Assembly: GCF_002234535.1 (NCBI RefSeq) | Contig: NZ_CP022521.1 | Location: forward strand, 3,224,001 to 3,288,000 | Direction of reading: 5' to 3' | Source: Actinoalloteichus hoggarensis | Lineage (GTDB): Bacteria; Actinomycetota; Actinomycetes; Mycobacteriales; Pseudonocardiaceae | DNA: 64,000 nt | Shown: one piece after another, positions 25,703 to 34,561 of the stretch | Layout: every line of letters starts with the position of its first letter | How positions within the stretch are numbered: the first letter of the stretch is position 1 | Notes under the pieces: model-generated | The model's input: the letters and a program-made list of their open reading frames with translations, nothing else | What the model was told of the DNA's origin: nothing | Databases searched by the model: none | Position numbers and translations under genes: made by a program

Positions 25703-26137
25703 TCAGCCCACCGCCCGCCGGACCAGCTCGGTGATCGTCTTCTCGGCGGCGTCGCTCAGCTCGGTCACCGCGTAGGAGGTGGGCCACAGACCGTCGCCGC
25801 CGTCGAGCCGCGCCTCCGGAGTGAAGCCGAAGGTCGAGTAGCGCTCCTTGTCGACGTCTCCGCTGCGGAAGAAGCACACGACCTTCCCCTTGCGCGCATA
25901 GGCGGGCTGGCCGTACCACAGCTTCGGACCCAGCTCGGGCGCGTTGGTGGTGACGATGGCGTGGATGCGTTCGGCGGCGGCACGGTCGGGCATCGCCATC
26001 TCCGCGATCTTCGACAGTACGTCGAGTTCCTCGGCGGCCGCCTTGCCGCCACGTCCGCGACTCGCCTCCGTCTTCAGTTCGGCGGCGCGCTCCCGCATGG
26101 CGGCGCGTTCTTCCTCGGAGAAGCCGTTGGTGCTCAT
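25703..26137 (-). CDS. DUF1801 / YdhG-like protein
   Basis: A 144-residue protein with the DUF1801 domain (KLWYGQPAYARKGKVVCFFR, then RYSTFGFTPEARLDGGDGLWP). Members are small single-domain proteins, one of which acts as a putative iron chaperone; the function here is not known. It is divergent from two VOC genes across the duplicated promoter element at 26181-26292, so all three genes are probably co-regulated. The ATG at 26137 leaves a leader of about 40 nt after the CCTAACG box. Confidence 0.85.
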   Translation of the reverse strand: MSTNGFSEEERAAMRERAAELKTEASRGRGGKAAAEELDVLSKIAEMAMPDRAAAERIHAIVTTNAPELGPKLWYGQPAYARKGKVVCFFRSGDVDKERYSTFGFTPEARLDGGDGLWPTSYAVTELSDAAEKTITELVRRAVG

Positions 26138-26180
26138 CGCTGTCGCTCCCTGCTCGCGATCGGAGGTGTAGTGCCGTCGA

Positions 26181-26292
26181 CGTTAGGAGTACTTCGGGCG
26201 TCGGCGCTTCTCGATTCCTGACCGACGTCGGCGGTGGCGACGCGAGACCGGTCAGGAATCGAGAAGCCCGTGGCGGGTGCCACTGCCTAGCG
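26181..26292. promoter_or_regulatory. Divergent duplicated promoter element (19-bp inverted copies)
   Basis: CGGTCAGGAATCGAGAAGC occurs on the plus strand at 26249-26267 and, exactly inverted, on the minus strand at 26224-26206; the two copies are 24 bp apart. On each side an 18-bp spacer follows, then a -10-like box: CCTAGCG at 26286 on the right and CCTAACG at 26187 (minus) on the left. The identical distance argues for two matching promoters read by one sigma factor or activator. Confidence 0.75.
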
Positions 26293-26300
26293 TGCTGATC

Positions 26301-26711
26301 GTGAACGTCACCATTCATCACGTCTTCCTCCCGCACACCGACGCTGAGGCCGCGATCGGCTTCTACCGCGACGTGCTGGGTTTCGAGGTCCGCGACGACG
26401 TCGGCTACGACGGCATGCGCTGGATCACCGTCGGACCGGTCGGTGAGGAGGGCACGTCCATCGTGCTGCATCCGCCTGCCGTGGACCCCGGCATCACCGA
26501 GGCGGAGCGACGCACCATCGTCGAGCTCATCGCCAAGGGCGTCCATGCCTCGGTCACGCTGGCCACCGGTAACCTCGACGGCCTCTTCGACCGCCTCCAG
26601 GCCGCCGGAGCAGACGTCGTCCAGGAACCCGCCGACCAGGGTTACGGCATTCGTGACTGCGCCTTCCGTGATCCCGCGGGCAACCTGCTCCGCATCGATC
26701 AGCTCGCCTGA
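26301..26711 (+). CDS. VOC-superfamily (glyoxalase-like) protein
   Basis: A 136-residue protein of one VOC fold: VTIHHVFLPHTDAEAAIGFY, RDVLGFEV and the C-terminal GIRDCAFRDPAGNLLRI hallmark with its metal-ligand region. The GTG at 26301 is chosen because the family begins with VNVTIHHVFLP. It lies about 8 bases from the -10-like CCTAGCG, so the transcript may be nearly leaderless. VOC proteins bind metals or act in antibiotic resistance and dioxygenase chemistry. A second VOC gene follows 52 bp downstream, and the DUF1801 gene diverges. Confidence 0.85.
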   Translation: MNVTIHHVFLPHTDAEAAIGFYRDVLGFEVRDDVGYDGMRWITVGPVGEEGTSIVLHPPAVDPGITEAERRTIVELIAKGVHASVTLATGNLDGLFDRLQAAGADVVQEPADQGYGIRDCAFRDPAGNLLRIDQLA

Positions 26712-26763
26712 ACGAGCAGTTCCGGCCGAGCGGCCTCCCGCCACGACACGGCGGATCCTTCCG

Positions 26764-27564
26764 ATGGCACTCTCTCTCGACATCATCGCTCTCGGCGTAC
26801 CGCGGCTCGCCGCGGCTCGCGACTTCTACGCCACCGCGTTCGCCGCCCCGGTCGCCGACGACGACCAGTCCGTCCGCCTGCGGTTGCACGGCGCGGGCAG
26901 GCTCACGCTGCATCCGATCGACGAGCTGGCCGCCGAGGTCGCCGTCGACCCGGCGACCTCGGGTTTCCGGGGTTACGTCCTGTCCGTCGCCGTCGAGTCG
27001 CCCGCCGAGGTCGAGGCGCTGCTGGGGACAGCGGCGGCGCAGGGGGCGACGGTGGTCAAGCAGGCGAAGAAGGAGTTCTTCGGCGAGTTCACCGCCGTGC
27101 ATCGAGCCCCGGACGGCGCCGTCTGGAAGCTGGCGGCCTCGTCGAAGAGGAATCCCGACCCCGTCCCGGACCCGCCGCGGCCGACCGAGACCGCCGTCAT
27201 CCTCGGCGTCGCCAGTCCGAAGGCGTCCACGGTGTTCTACGAGGCGCTCGGCATGAGCGCCGACCACGACTACGGCGACAAGTTCATCGACTTCACCATC
27301 GCCGAGGGCGTGTGCAGGCTGGGGCTGCTGCCGCGTAAGCCGTTGGCCAAGGACGCCGGGGTGTCCGAGGCGGGTGACGGGTTCGCCGCGCTCGTCCTCA
27401 CCCACCTCGCGGCGTCGCCGACCGAGGTCGACCGGCTGCTCGCCGCGGCGGCGGCCGCGGGCGGCCGGGTCACCGCGCCCGCGAGGCGCACCGACGACGG
27501 CGCCTACGTCGGGCTGTTCGCCGACCCCGACGGCCACCACTGGAAAGTCGTCGCCTCGGTCTGA
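26764..27564 (+). CDS. Two-domain VOC-family protein
   Basis: A 266-residue protein with two VOC modules: MALSLDIIALGVPRLAAARD with FYATAFAAPVADD, ending FTAVHRAPDGAVWKLAAS, then TAVILGVASPKASTVFYEAL and GLFADPDGHHWKVVAS. Tandem glyoxalase folds form a complete active site in one chain. The ATG at 26764 follows the family start. It is co-transcribed with the upstream VOC gene, probably under the same divergent element. The substrate is unknown; glyoxalase or fosfomycin-type resistance roles occur elsewhere in the superfamily. Confidence 0.85.
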   Translation: MALSLDIIALGVPRLAAARDFYATAFAAPVADDDQSVRLRLHGAGRLTLHPIDELAAEVAVDPATSGFRGYVLSVAVESPAEVEALLGTAAAQGATVVKQAKKEFFGEFTAVHRAPDGAVWKLAASSKRNPDPVPDPPRPTETAVILGVASPKASTVFYEALGMSADHDYGDKFIDFTIAEGVCRLGLLPRKPLAKDAGVSEAGDGFAALVLTHLAASPTEVDRLLAAAAAAGGRVTAPARRTDDGAYVGLFADPDGHHWKVVASV

Positions 27565-28140
27565 TCCGGGGGCCGCGACGGCTCGGCCGCGCTCGGGGCG
27601 CGGTCGCGGGACGGCCGTCTTGTCGACGGCGGCGATCACCCGACATGGGTGCGTTCCGCGAGAACGACGGAAAGGGGGCCGTCGCTCGCGTCTCGGGGAA
27701 CGGGCTGCGGTCGGCGGCAGGCGGCCGACCGCGGCCGGCGACGACCCGGCCCTCGCGGGCCGTCCTCGCCGCGGCGCGAACGGGTCGTCTCGGCGCGGTC
27801 GGTGACGTGGGTCCGCCCCGGCCGCCGACGCCGCCGAAGCAGGCCGCCGGTGCGCACCGTTCGTCGGCACGGTGGCCGATGCCCCGCAGGTCTCGCAGCC
27901 GGGACGGCAGGCGGTCTCGGTGATGCGGTCGCCGATGCCCCGAGCCGGATCGGCGGGTCGTCGGACGGGCGGAGATCCTCCGCAGTGGCCGGATCGTGTC
28001 CGCCGGCGGCCGCGGTGCGACCTGTCCGGCCGCCCGCGCCGACCGAACACGCACGTCCGCGGGCGCTCCGGCCGCCGTGGTTCGGCGACGAAGGAGGTCC
28101 GCCGCCGGGGATGTCGGGCTCCGGGTCGACACTGTCGGTC
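27565..28140. other. Gene-free region upstream of WYL regulator
   Basis: About 575 bp without a recognised gene; both strands contain Arg/Pro-rich frames only. The WYL regulator's promoter should lie near the right end. Confidence 0.45.
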
Positions 28141-29103
28141 ATGAGTTCGACCTCCGGCAGGCTGCTTCGGCTGCTGTCGCTGTTGCAGACCCCGAGGGAG
28201 TGGCCGGGCGGCGAGCTGGCCGAGCGGCTGCGGGTCAGCCGCCGCACGGTGCGACGCGACATCGATCGGCTGCGCGAGCTCGGCTATCCGGTCGAGGCCG
28301 CCAGGGGACCGATCGGCGGCTATCGCCTGCGCGCGGGACAGGCCATGCCGCCGCTGCTGCTGGACGACGAGGAGGCCGTGGCGATCGCGGTGGGCATCCG
28401 GCTTGCCACCGGCCATCCGGTGACCGGCATCGAGGAGGCGTCGCTGCGGGCGCTGGCCAAGGTGGCCCAGGTGCTGCCGTCGCGACTGCGGCAGCGGGTC
28501 GACACACTCGGCTCGGCGACGGTGCCCATGACGATGGGCGGCGGTGCGAGCGTGAGTCCGGAGGTGCTGGCGGTGATCGCGGGCGCCGTCATCGCGGGCG
28601 AACGGCTGCGGTTCGGCTACGCCTCGGCGGACGGGCGCACCGGACGGCGGCTCGTCGAGCCGTATCGCCTGGTGGCGGCGGAGCGTCGGTGGTATCTGCC
28701 CGCCTTCGACGTCGAACGGGACGACTGGCGGATCTTCCGGGTCGACCGGATCGACGACGCCGCGCGCACCGGAGTGCGGGTGCCGCCTCGGGAGCCGCCG
28801 ATCCGGGACGCGGCCGAGTTCGTCACCAGCAGATTCTTCTCCCTGGCGCCGGTGTACGAGATGGTGGCGACGCTGCGACTGCCCGCCGCCGAGGCCGTCC
28901 GTCGTCTCGGTGCCGATCCCGCCGAGGTGACCGCGATCGACGACACCAGCTGTGTGGTGCGTGGGCACGCGGACACCGTCGAGTGGCTGGCCGCCCGGCT
29001 GCTGTTGGCGGACTGCGAGTTCGAGGTGCACGCACCCGAGGAGCTGCGCGCCCGGCTGCGAGGCTGGAGCCGTCGGGCCGGACGGGCGGCGGACGACGAC
29101 TAG
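28141..29103 (+). CDS. HTH-WYL transcription regulator (YafY-like)
   Basis: A 320-residue regulator. The N-terminal DeoR-like HTH spans about residues 5-60 (GELAERLRVSRRTVRRDI, then LRELGYPVEAARGPIGGYRL). A WYL domain follows at about 140-200, its core reading VEPYRLVAAERRWYLPAFDV with DWRIFRVDRI, and a WCX-type C-terminal extension (EFEVHAPEELRARLRGW). WYL domains sense ligands, often nucleotides, and such regulators control stress genes. The ATG at 28141 is chosen because the family begins there. It stands alone, with the VOC genes upstream on the same strand. Confidence 0.92.
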   Translation: MSSTSGRLLRLLSLLQTPREWPGGELAERLRVSRRTVRRDIDRLRELGYPVEAARGPIGGYRLRAGQAMPPLLLDDEEAVAIAVGIRLATGHPVTGIEEASLRALAKVAQVLPSRLRQRVDTLGSATVPMTMGGGASVSPEVLAVIAGAVIAGERLRFGYASADGRTGRRLVEPYRLVAAERRWYLPAFDVERDDWRIFRVDRIDDAARTGVRVPPREPPIRDAAEFVTSRFFSLAPVYEMVATLRLPAAEAVRRLGADPAEVTAIDDTSCVVRGHADTVEWLAARLLLADCEFEVHAPEELRARLRGWSRRAGRAADDD

Positions 29104-29149
29104 CGGCCCCGTTCGCCCCGCCTGGTGCGACACCGCCGTGACATGTCGG

Positions 29150-29481
29150 TCAGGCGTCGTCCTCGACCTCGGCCGTCAGCGACTTCAACATCCACAGCAG
29201 CGGATGGTCACGCAGCGCCGAGGCGGAGTGCCGGTGACAGCAGGCCCCCGGTCGTCGGCGAGCACGGCGTCGCGCACTACGTGCGGCTGTCGGGCGAGCT
29301 CTGGACCGATCAGGGCGTCCAGCAGCGCGTCCCGCGACGCGAAACACAGGTGTAGCAGGACCTTCGACACCCCGGCGGCCCTGGCGATGTGGTTCGTCGA
29401 CGCCTTGGCCACGCCGTGGCGGAGCACCGAGGCCTGAGTGACGTCGAGGATCTCTCGGGCGTCGGGAGCAGGTCGGGGCAT
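29150..29481 (-). pseudogene. TetR-family gene broken by a frameshift
   Basis: The start (ATG 29481) reads MPRPAPDAREILDVTQASVL and a TetR HTH (TNHIARAAGVSKVLLHL) followed by FASRDALLDALIGPELA. The frame is then lost near 29235. In another frame the TetR continuation SALRDHPLLWMLKSLTAEVE appears and ends at 29150. The remaining ligand domain is absent, so this is a truncated relic. It is probably the leftover of a module similar to the other repressors here. Confidence 0.7.
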
Positions 29482-29892
29482 GCCACGGAGATCGCCAGAC
29501 GGCCGACTCGGGTCGACTGGTCATCTCGCGGTGTGTGCTCGGTCAGGACTGTTCCCGGCGCAGCGGTCCGCTCGGTCGGTAACGACCAGGGCTGGGGCGG
29601 CCGCGGCGTGCCGCCCCAGGGCGATCGGGAGGCTCAGTGCCGATGGTCGCGTCGATGTGCCTGCCCGGACGCCGCGTCGATGACGCGGTTCCCCCGGTGT
29701 CTCTCGGCGCGCAGTGCGGACGCCGGCTCCGTCCGACTAACGGCGTCGACGTCGAGTCGACCCGCCGCCTCACCGCGTACCGGCCGCCGCAGGCGCGCGA
29801 CACGGTGCCCGGACCGCGCGGCCGCCGCCAAGGCCAGCGGGTCTCCCCCGCGCGGCGTTCATGGTGATCGAAGACCCTGGTCGCCTGTGCGC
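29482..29892. other. Gene-free region between two pseudogenes
   Basis: About 410 bp with no recognisable gene; only Arg/Pro-rich frames. It separates the TetR relic from the methyltransferase relic. Confidence 0.4.
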
Positions 29893-30746
29893 TCAGGTGC
29901 GTCGAGCGTGGACGAGCCAGTGCGCCGCGTCGTACAGCGCACCTCGATCGGTGCGGTGGTCGGCGACGTCGCTTCGGAGTGCGTCGAGGGCGCGGGCACG
30001 GGATTCGTCGTCGAGTCGGTTCAAGGCCGAGGGGAAGTGGTCCGTGATGAACTCGAATGCGTCGTCGACGTCACGGCCGTAGTACATGGGAACGGTCAGC
30101 CCTGTCAGTTCGACGTCGGTGAAATCTGTTTCATGCAGCAGCCGACGCACTCGATCGGGGTCGCTCAGTGAGAACGGCGTCGGCGCCTCCGGGGGTGGCG
30201 GCGGCAGTTCGCGACCGCCGGACGCGATGGTCCGGAACGTGCTGATGCCCTCGTTGCGGTCGAGTGCCTGCCAGGTCAGCTGCACGAAGCGGCCGCCTGT
30301 TCGGATGGCGCGCGCGATGTTGGCGAACGCCGCCTGCCGGTCACCGAAGAACATCGTGCCGTGTCTGCTGAGAGCGCGACGTCGAAACGCGACTCGCCGA
30401 AGTCGTGGATCTGCGCGTCCGCCTGCACGAACGTCGCGTTGGTCAGCCGTTCCCCAATGGTCAGGGCGCGCGCCAGGCTCAGCAGGGTCGACGACAGGTC
30501 GACGCCCAGCGCGGAGCCGTCCTGGGCGATGCGGGCCGCGTCGCGGGTGACCTGGCCGCTCCCGCAGCCGATGTCCAGTATCGCCGAATCCCGTTGGATG
30601 TCGGCCGCGGTCAACAGCCCACCGTGGTAGCCGGCCATACCCTGATCGAAGCGGTCGGCCCGCTCGGTCCAGAACGCTCCGCCGTCGCCGTCCCAGGAAC
30701 GGAACTGGTCGGTGTTGGACGTGCCGACGGTCGGCGTGTCCGTCAT
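29893..30746 (-). pseudogene. Class I SAM-dependent methyltransferase, frameshifted
   Basis: The 5' part (ATG 30746, MTDTPTVGTSNTDQFRSWDG; ribosome site GAGGAAG) includes the SAM-binding motif I ILDIGCGSGQVTRDAA and motif II region ALGVDLSSTLLSLARA, reading to FDVALS near 30375. The correct continuation, RHGTMFFGDRQAAFANIARA, is in another frame and runs to the stop at 29893 (HWLVHARRT). One base seems lost (or two gained) between the segments. All else looks intact (methyltransferase-11/25-like). It could be a recent mutation or a sequencing error. Confidence 0.8.
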
Positions 30747-31164
30747 GGTCACTTCCTCGGAATAGGCGGCCTTGGTCACACGGCTGCCAGGCGACACGTG
30801 ATCCATGTCATGGCGAACTCGACTGTCGAGGTCACCTCGATCTTCGTGGACGTCCCGGGCCACGAGAGCCGCAGCGTCGCCATGGGGCCGACCGTAGTCC
30901 TCGAAGACCCGGCCGTGATCGGCTCTCGTCACCCTGTCTGGTCCTGAGGAGTCGCCGTCGAGCGGCGCGGGCACAGCGTCACGAGCCCCGGATCTCCGCA
31001 GACGCTTCTTTCCGGGCCCGAGCCGTTCGACGGGGAGATCCCGAAAGAGCGGCCGTGAGAACGACATCGAGATCGGCGGCGACCGGGTTCCACGGGCGTG
31101 TGCGATGCCGAGGAGATCGACCGGTGCCCGGTGAGCACGGTGCCGCCGGGGGCCTGGCCCTCCG
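30747..31164. other. Gene-free region upstream of methyltransferase
   Basis: About 420 bp, no credible ORF. It holds the promoter of the methyltransferase gene on the minus strand and the 3' end side of the LysR gene. No clear palindrome is apparent. Confidence 0.4.
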
Positions 31165-32118
31165 TCACGCCGGCCTCCCTTCACCGTCCCACCGAGGTGC
31201 GGCCGGCCACCCCGGTGTCGTCGGCTGCCCGCGCGTCGCCCCGTCGACGGCGATGTCCAGTGCGGTCAGGAACGCCGTCGCCGCCGGGCTGAGGGTGGCG
31301 CGAGTCCAGACGAGATGCTCGATCCGCTCGGGCGCGTCCCGGACCGGGATCGTGACCACCCCCGTCAGGTCCGGCGCGTAGTTCGACGGGAGCAGCGCGA
31401 CGCAGAGCCCCTGTCGCACGAGGCGGATCATCATGAGATCGACGGTGGTCACCTCGAAGGCGACCTCGCGGTGCACGCCCGCGGCGGCGAAGGCCTGGTC
31501 GGACTGGGCGCGACCCGCCGTTCCCGCCGGGAGGTCCACGAACGCCTCGTCGGCCAGCCGCGCCAACTCGATCTCGGACTCCCCCGCGAGCCGATGGTCG
31601 GGCGCGACCACCGCGACGAGTCGGTCCTGAGCCAGCGGCCGGGACTCCACCCCCCGCGGCCGGGCCGTCACGGGCAGGCCGAGGAAGGCGAGTTCCAGGA
31701 CGCCGTCCTTGACCTGCTCGACGAGCTGTTCGCTGGGGCCGACGCGAAGGTCGATCCGCACCTGGGGACAGCGCTGGTGGAACGAGTGCAGCGCGGCCGG
31801 GACGTCCACCGCGGCGACGGTGGGGATCACCCCGACGGCGAGCCGACCCCGGATCTCGCCGACGGCCGAGGCGACTTCGGCGGCGGCACGCTCGGCCGCG
31901 TCGAGACACTGCCGGGCGGCAGGCAGGAACGCCTCCCCCGCGTGCGTCAACCGCACGCGACGGCTCGTGCGCTCGAAGAGTCGAGCCCCGAGTTCCCGTT
32001 CCAGTCTCGCCACCTGATGGCTGAGGGCGGACTGGACGACCAGACATCGCTCGGCGGCTCGGGTGAAGCTGCTCGTCTCCGCGACGGCGACGACGTAACG
32101 CAGCTGCTGAAGCTCCAT
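31165..32118 (-). CDS. LysR-family transcription regulator
   Basis: A 317-residue LysR regulator. The HTH is MELQQLRYVVAVAETSSFTR with RCLVVQSALSHQVARLE, then LGARLFERTSRRVRLTHAG, and the effector-binding domain continues to SPAATAFLTALD. The stop at 31165 and start at 32118 give the expected length. It is divergent from the EamA transporter at 32198 across a perfect 23-bp palindrome, so it likely controls the EamA and NAD(P)-binding pair. The inducer is unknown. Confidence 0.93.
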   Translation of the reverse strand: MELQQLRYVVAVAETSSFTRAAERCLVVQSALSHQVARLERELGARLFERTSRRVRLTHAGEAFLPAARQCLDAAERAAAEVASAVGEIRGRLAVGVIPTVAAVDVPAALHSFHQRCPQVRIDLRVGPSEQLVEQVKDGVLELAFLGLPVTARPRGVESRPLAQDRLVAVVAPDHRLAGESEIELARLADEAFVDLPAGTAGRAQSDQAFAAAGVHREVAFEVTTVDLMMIRLVRQGLCVALLPSNYAPDLTGVVTIPVRDAPERIEHLVWTRATLSPAATAFLTALDIAVDGATRGQPTTPGWPAAPRWDGEGRPA

Positions 32119-32120
32119 TC

Positions 32121-32143
32121 ATCCATCGTGAATCACGATGGAT
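32121..32143. promoter_or_regulatory. Perfect 11-bp inverted repeat, LysR operator
   Basis: ATCCATCGTGA, one centre base, TCACGATGGAT. It contains the T-N11-A LysR motif (ATCGTGA a TCACGAT) and begins 3 bp upstream of the LysR start codon, 55 bp before the EamA GTG. Confidence 0.8.
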
Positions 32144-32197
32144 CACGTGACAAGCATGTGTTGGACTCATTGATCGGGGGCGTCGATCCTGGATCTC

Positions 32198-33100
32198 GTG
32201 ACGAACCTGACGACGAGATCGATCCCGGCCGGGCTCGCCGGCATCGCACTGACGGCGTTCGCGCCCGCTGTGTGGGGAACGACGTACGTGGTCACCACCG
32301 AACTGCTCCCGGCGGGGCATCCACTGTTCGCCGCGCTGGTGCGTGCCCTGCCCGCCGGGCTGATCGCGCTGGCGATCACCCGAACCCTGCCGCGCGGGAC
32401 GTGGTGGCTGAAGGCGGCGACGTCGGGCGTGCTCAACATCGGCGTGTTCCTGCCCCTGCTGTTCGTGTCCGCCGAACGACTCCCCGGCGGGGTCGCCGCG
32501 ACTCTGGCCGCCGCGCAGCCGCTGCTCGTGGCGATCCTGGCCGTCATGGTGCTCGGACAGGGCGTCTCGGCCTGGACGCTCGGCTGGGGTGTGGCGGGCA
32601 TCGCGGGGGTCGGGCTGGTGGTCCTCGGACCGGACGCGGCCTTCGACGTGGTCGGCGTGGCGGCAGGTCTCGGCGGCGCGGGAGCGATGGCCCTCGGCGT
32701 GACGCTCACGAAACGCTGGGGCCGCCCGGATGGCGTCGGCTCCACGGCGTTCGCCGGGTGGCAGCTGGCCGCGGGCGGGCTGCTGCTGGTGCCCGTGACG
32801 CTGCTCGTCGAAGGGCCGCCGCCCGCGGTCGACGCGGGCGCCCTGCTCGGCTACCTCTGGCTCGGCATCCCCGGTGGGCTGATCGCCTACATCCTGTGGT
32901 TCCGCGGCATCACCACGCTGCCGGTCACCTCCGTCGCCGTGCTCACCCTGCTGTCGCCGATGATCGCCGCCCTGCTCGGTGCCGTCCTGCTCGGCCAGCT
33001 GCTCGGTCCCGTCCAACTGCTCGGCTTCGCCGTCGCGCTCGCCGCGATCGTCGCGGGCCAGATCACCCCGAGAACCGTCAAGGAGAGGAACGACAGTTGA
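32198..33100 (+). CDS. EamA-family (DMT) transporter
   Basis: A 300-residue membrane protein with two EamA repeats and about ten hydrophobic helices (ALTAFAPAVWGTTYVVTTEL, GVLNIGVFLPLLFVSAERL, ATLAAAQPLLVAILAVMVLG, IPGGLIAYILWFRGITTLPV, LTLLSPMIAALLGAVLLGQL). The length matches YedA/RhaT-like drug/metabolite exporters. The GTG at 32198 is the start. It is followed by the NAD(P)-binding gene with a 4-bp overlap, so they are co-expressed. The likely role is efflux of a metabolite, controlled by the divergent LysR. Confidence 0.9.
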   Translation: MTNLTTRSIPAGLAGIALTAFAPAVWGTTYVVTTELLPAGHPLFAALVRALPAGLIALAITRTLPRGTWWLKAATSGVLNIGVFLPLLFVSAERLPGGVAATLAAAQPLLVAILAVMVLGQGVSAWTLGWGVAGIAGVGLVVLGPDAAFDVVGVAAGLGGAGAMALGVTLTKRWGRPDGVGSTAFAGWQLAAGGLLLVPVTLLVEGPPPAVDAGALLGYLWLGIPGGLIAYILWFRGITTLPVTSVAVLTLLSPMIAALLGAVLLGQLLGPVQLLGFAVALAAIVAGQITPRTVKERNDS

Positions 33101-33723
33101 AGATCACCGTCATCGGAGCCGCGGGCATGGCCGGTTCTCGCGTCGTCGGCGAGGCCGTCGACCGAGGGCACCACGTCACCGCCGTCGTCCGTCGGACCAG
33201 GCCGGAGTCGCTGCCCGCCGGGGTGTCCGTCGTCCAGGGCGACGCCGCCGACGTCGCCCACATGACGAGTCTGTTCGGCGGCTCCGACGCGATCGTCGGC
33301 GCCACCCGCCCCGCCCCCGGCGCGGAGGACACCGTCGCGGCGACGACCACCGCCCTGCTCGACGCGGCCGTGGCAGCCCGAACTCGTGCCCTGCTGATCG
33401 GCGGGGCGGCACCCCTGCTGAGCCCTCGAGGCGGACTCGTGTTCGACGACGACCGATTCGTGCCGCCGTTCGTGCGGACCATCGCCGCCGCCAGCCTCGT
33501 GCAGCTGGACGTCTGCCGGGCCCATCACGCCGACTGGGTCTACCTGAGCCCGCCCGCGCTCCTCGAACCCGGTGCGCGCACGGGCGGCTACCGACGTGGG
33601 ACCACCGGCCTGATGGTGGCGGCCGACGGTCGATCGTGGATCTCGGCCGAGGACTTCGCGATCGCCGTCGTCGACGAGCTGGAGAGGCCCGGCGAGAATC
33701 GACACATCACCGTCGGCTACTGA
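33097..33723 (+). CDS. NAD(P)-binding SDR-like protein (YwnB/NmrA type)
   Basis: A 208-residue protein with the N-terminal Rossmann motif KITVIGAAGMAGSRVVGEAV and the segment VVQGDAADVAHM. The C-terminal part (GYRRGTTGLMVAADGRSWIS) matches YwnB-type NAD(P)H-binding proteins. The TTG at 33097 is the probable start: AGGAGAGG lies about 8 bases before it, and TTGA overlaps the upstream stop. Co-expression with the exporter suggests both act on one substrate, but the reaction is unknown. Confidence 0.82.
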   Translation: MKITVIGAAGMAGSRVVGEAVDRGHHVTAVVRRTRPESLPAGVSVVQGDAADVAHMTSLFGGSDAIVGATRPAPGAEDTVAATTTALLDAAVAARTRALLIGGAAPLLSPRGGLVFDDDRFVPPFVRTIAAASLVQLDVCRAHHADWVYLSPPALLEPGARTGGYRRGTTGLMVAADGRSWISAEDFAIAVVDELERPGENRHITVGY

Positions 33724-34561
33724 CGCCGGGCCTTCCGAAGCAGTTCGTCGGTGCGGCGCCTCGCGACGACGACGGCCGCCGTGTCGGGTCGGCAGGCGGG
33801 AGCGGCCTGCGACGTGCGGGCGAGTCGAAGACGGGGACGCCTGTCGGGCCGGTGCTGGACGGCGTGCGACGTCGATCGTCGAGCACCGGTTGGATGAGGA
33901 GCTGGAAGACCGGCTTCGGACCGCCGTGGTTCCGCGTCCACAGGAGGCACGCCGGACGACCGCAGGCGGTGTCCGTCTCCTGGTCCGCCCATGCCCGTTC
34001 AGGACGGTCCGCGCACCGCTGACTCGAGTGGCGGCTCCCGTGCTCCCGGCCTGCCGCGGCGTGCCTGTCGTCGCGGTCCCGCCACGCCGCAGGCGCTGTC
34101 ACGGCCGCAAGCACCGGCTGCGACGGCGCTGTCGGCCACCTGATCAACCGGCCGTGGCGCCGATCTGGCGCTCCCGTACCGGCGGAGACACCCGGACCCG
34201 GCGGCGCCGCGTTCCGATCGGTTCGCCGTCGCGGGCGGCATCGACGACCTGGGCACATCCGCTTCCACCGGCTGCACGTCTCCGGTCCCACAGCGTGGCT
34301 CGACGTGATAGTCCACGCACGGGACGCGCGGCCGAAGGCTCCTCGGCTGCTTCAAGGGCGCCTCCGCCGCGGCGAACCCGCGCCGTCGCCGACAGCACCG
34401 CCGAGGCCGGACCCCGGCCGTGTCCCCGGTGGCGCCGGTGGCGGAGCCGTGGGCCGAACGGACTGTCGCCCGACCGTCGCGCACGAGTCCGTTCACCCCG
34501 GTCCGGGCGGCGGATCGACCGCCTGCCTCGCCCCTCGGGTCGGCCGTGTAGAACCGGTGCG
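33724..34561. other. Gene-poor region upstream of the two-component operon
   Basis: About 840 bp with no intact gene. It contains a short relic of an alpha/beta hydrolase (33842-33937) and otherwise Arg/Pro-rich frames. The kinase promoter should lie near its right end. Confidence 0.45.
33842..33937 (-). pseudogene. Relic of an alpha/beta hydrolase-3 (HSL-type) esterase
   Basis: On the minus strand one frame reads HGGPKPVFQLLIQPVLDDR then TPSST. This matches the region after the nucleophile elbow in HSL-family esterases (GPxxxFQLLxxPVLDDR...TPS). No nucleophile, start or C-terminal part can be joined to it. It is a short fragment only. Confidence 0.35.

Noticed and set aside
26249-26267. Possible SigR-type promoter because of GGAAT
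   Set aside because: SigR promoters need GTT about 18 bp after GGAAT; neither copy has it, so the element is not SigR-like.
26554-29133. 859-residue minus-strand ORF opposite the VOC and WYL genes
   Set aside because: It is an antisense shadow: the plus-strand frames have clear VOC and WYL domains, while this one has only low-complexity sequence.
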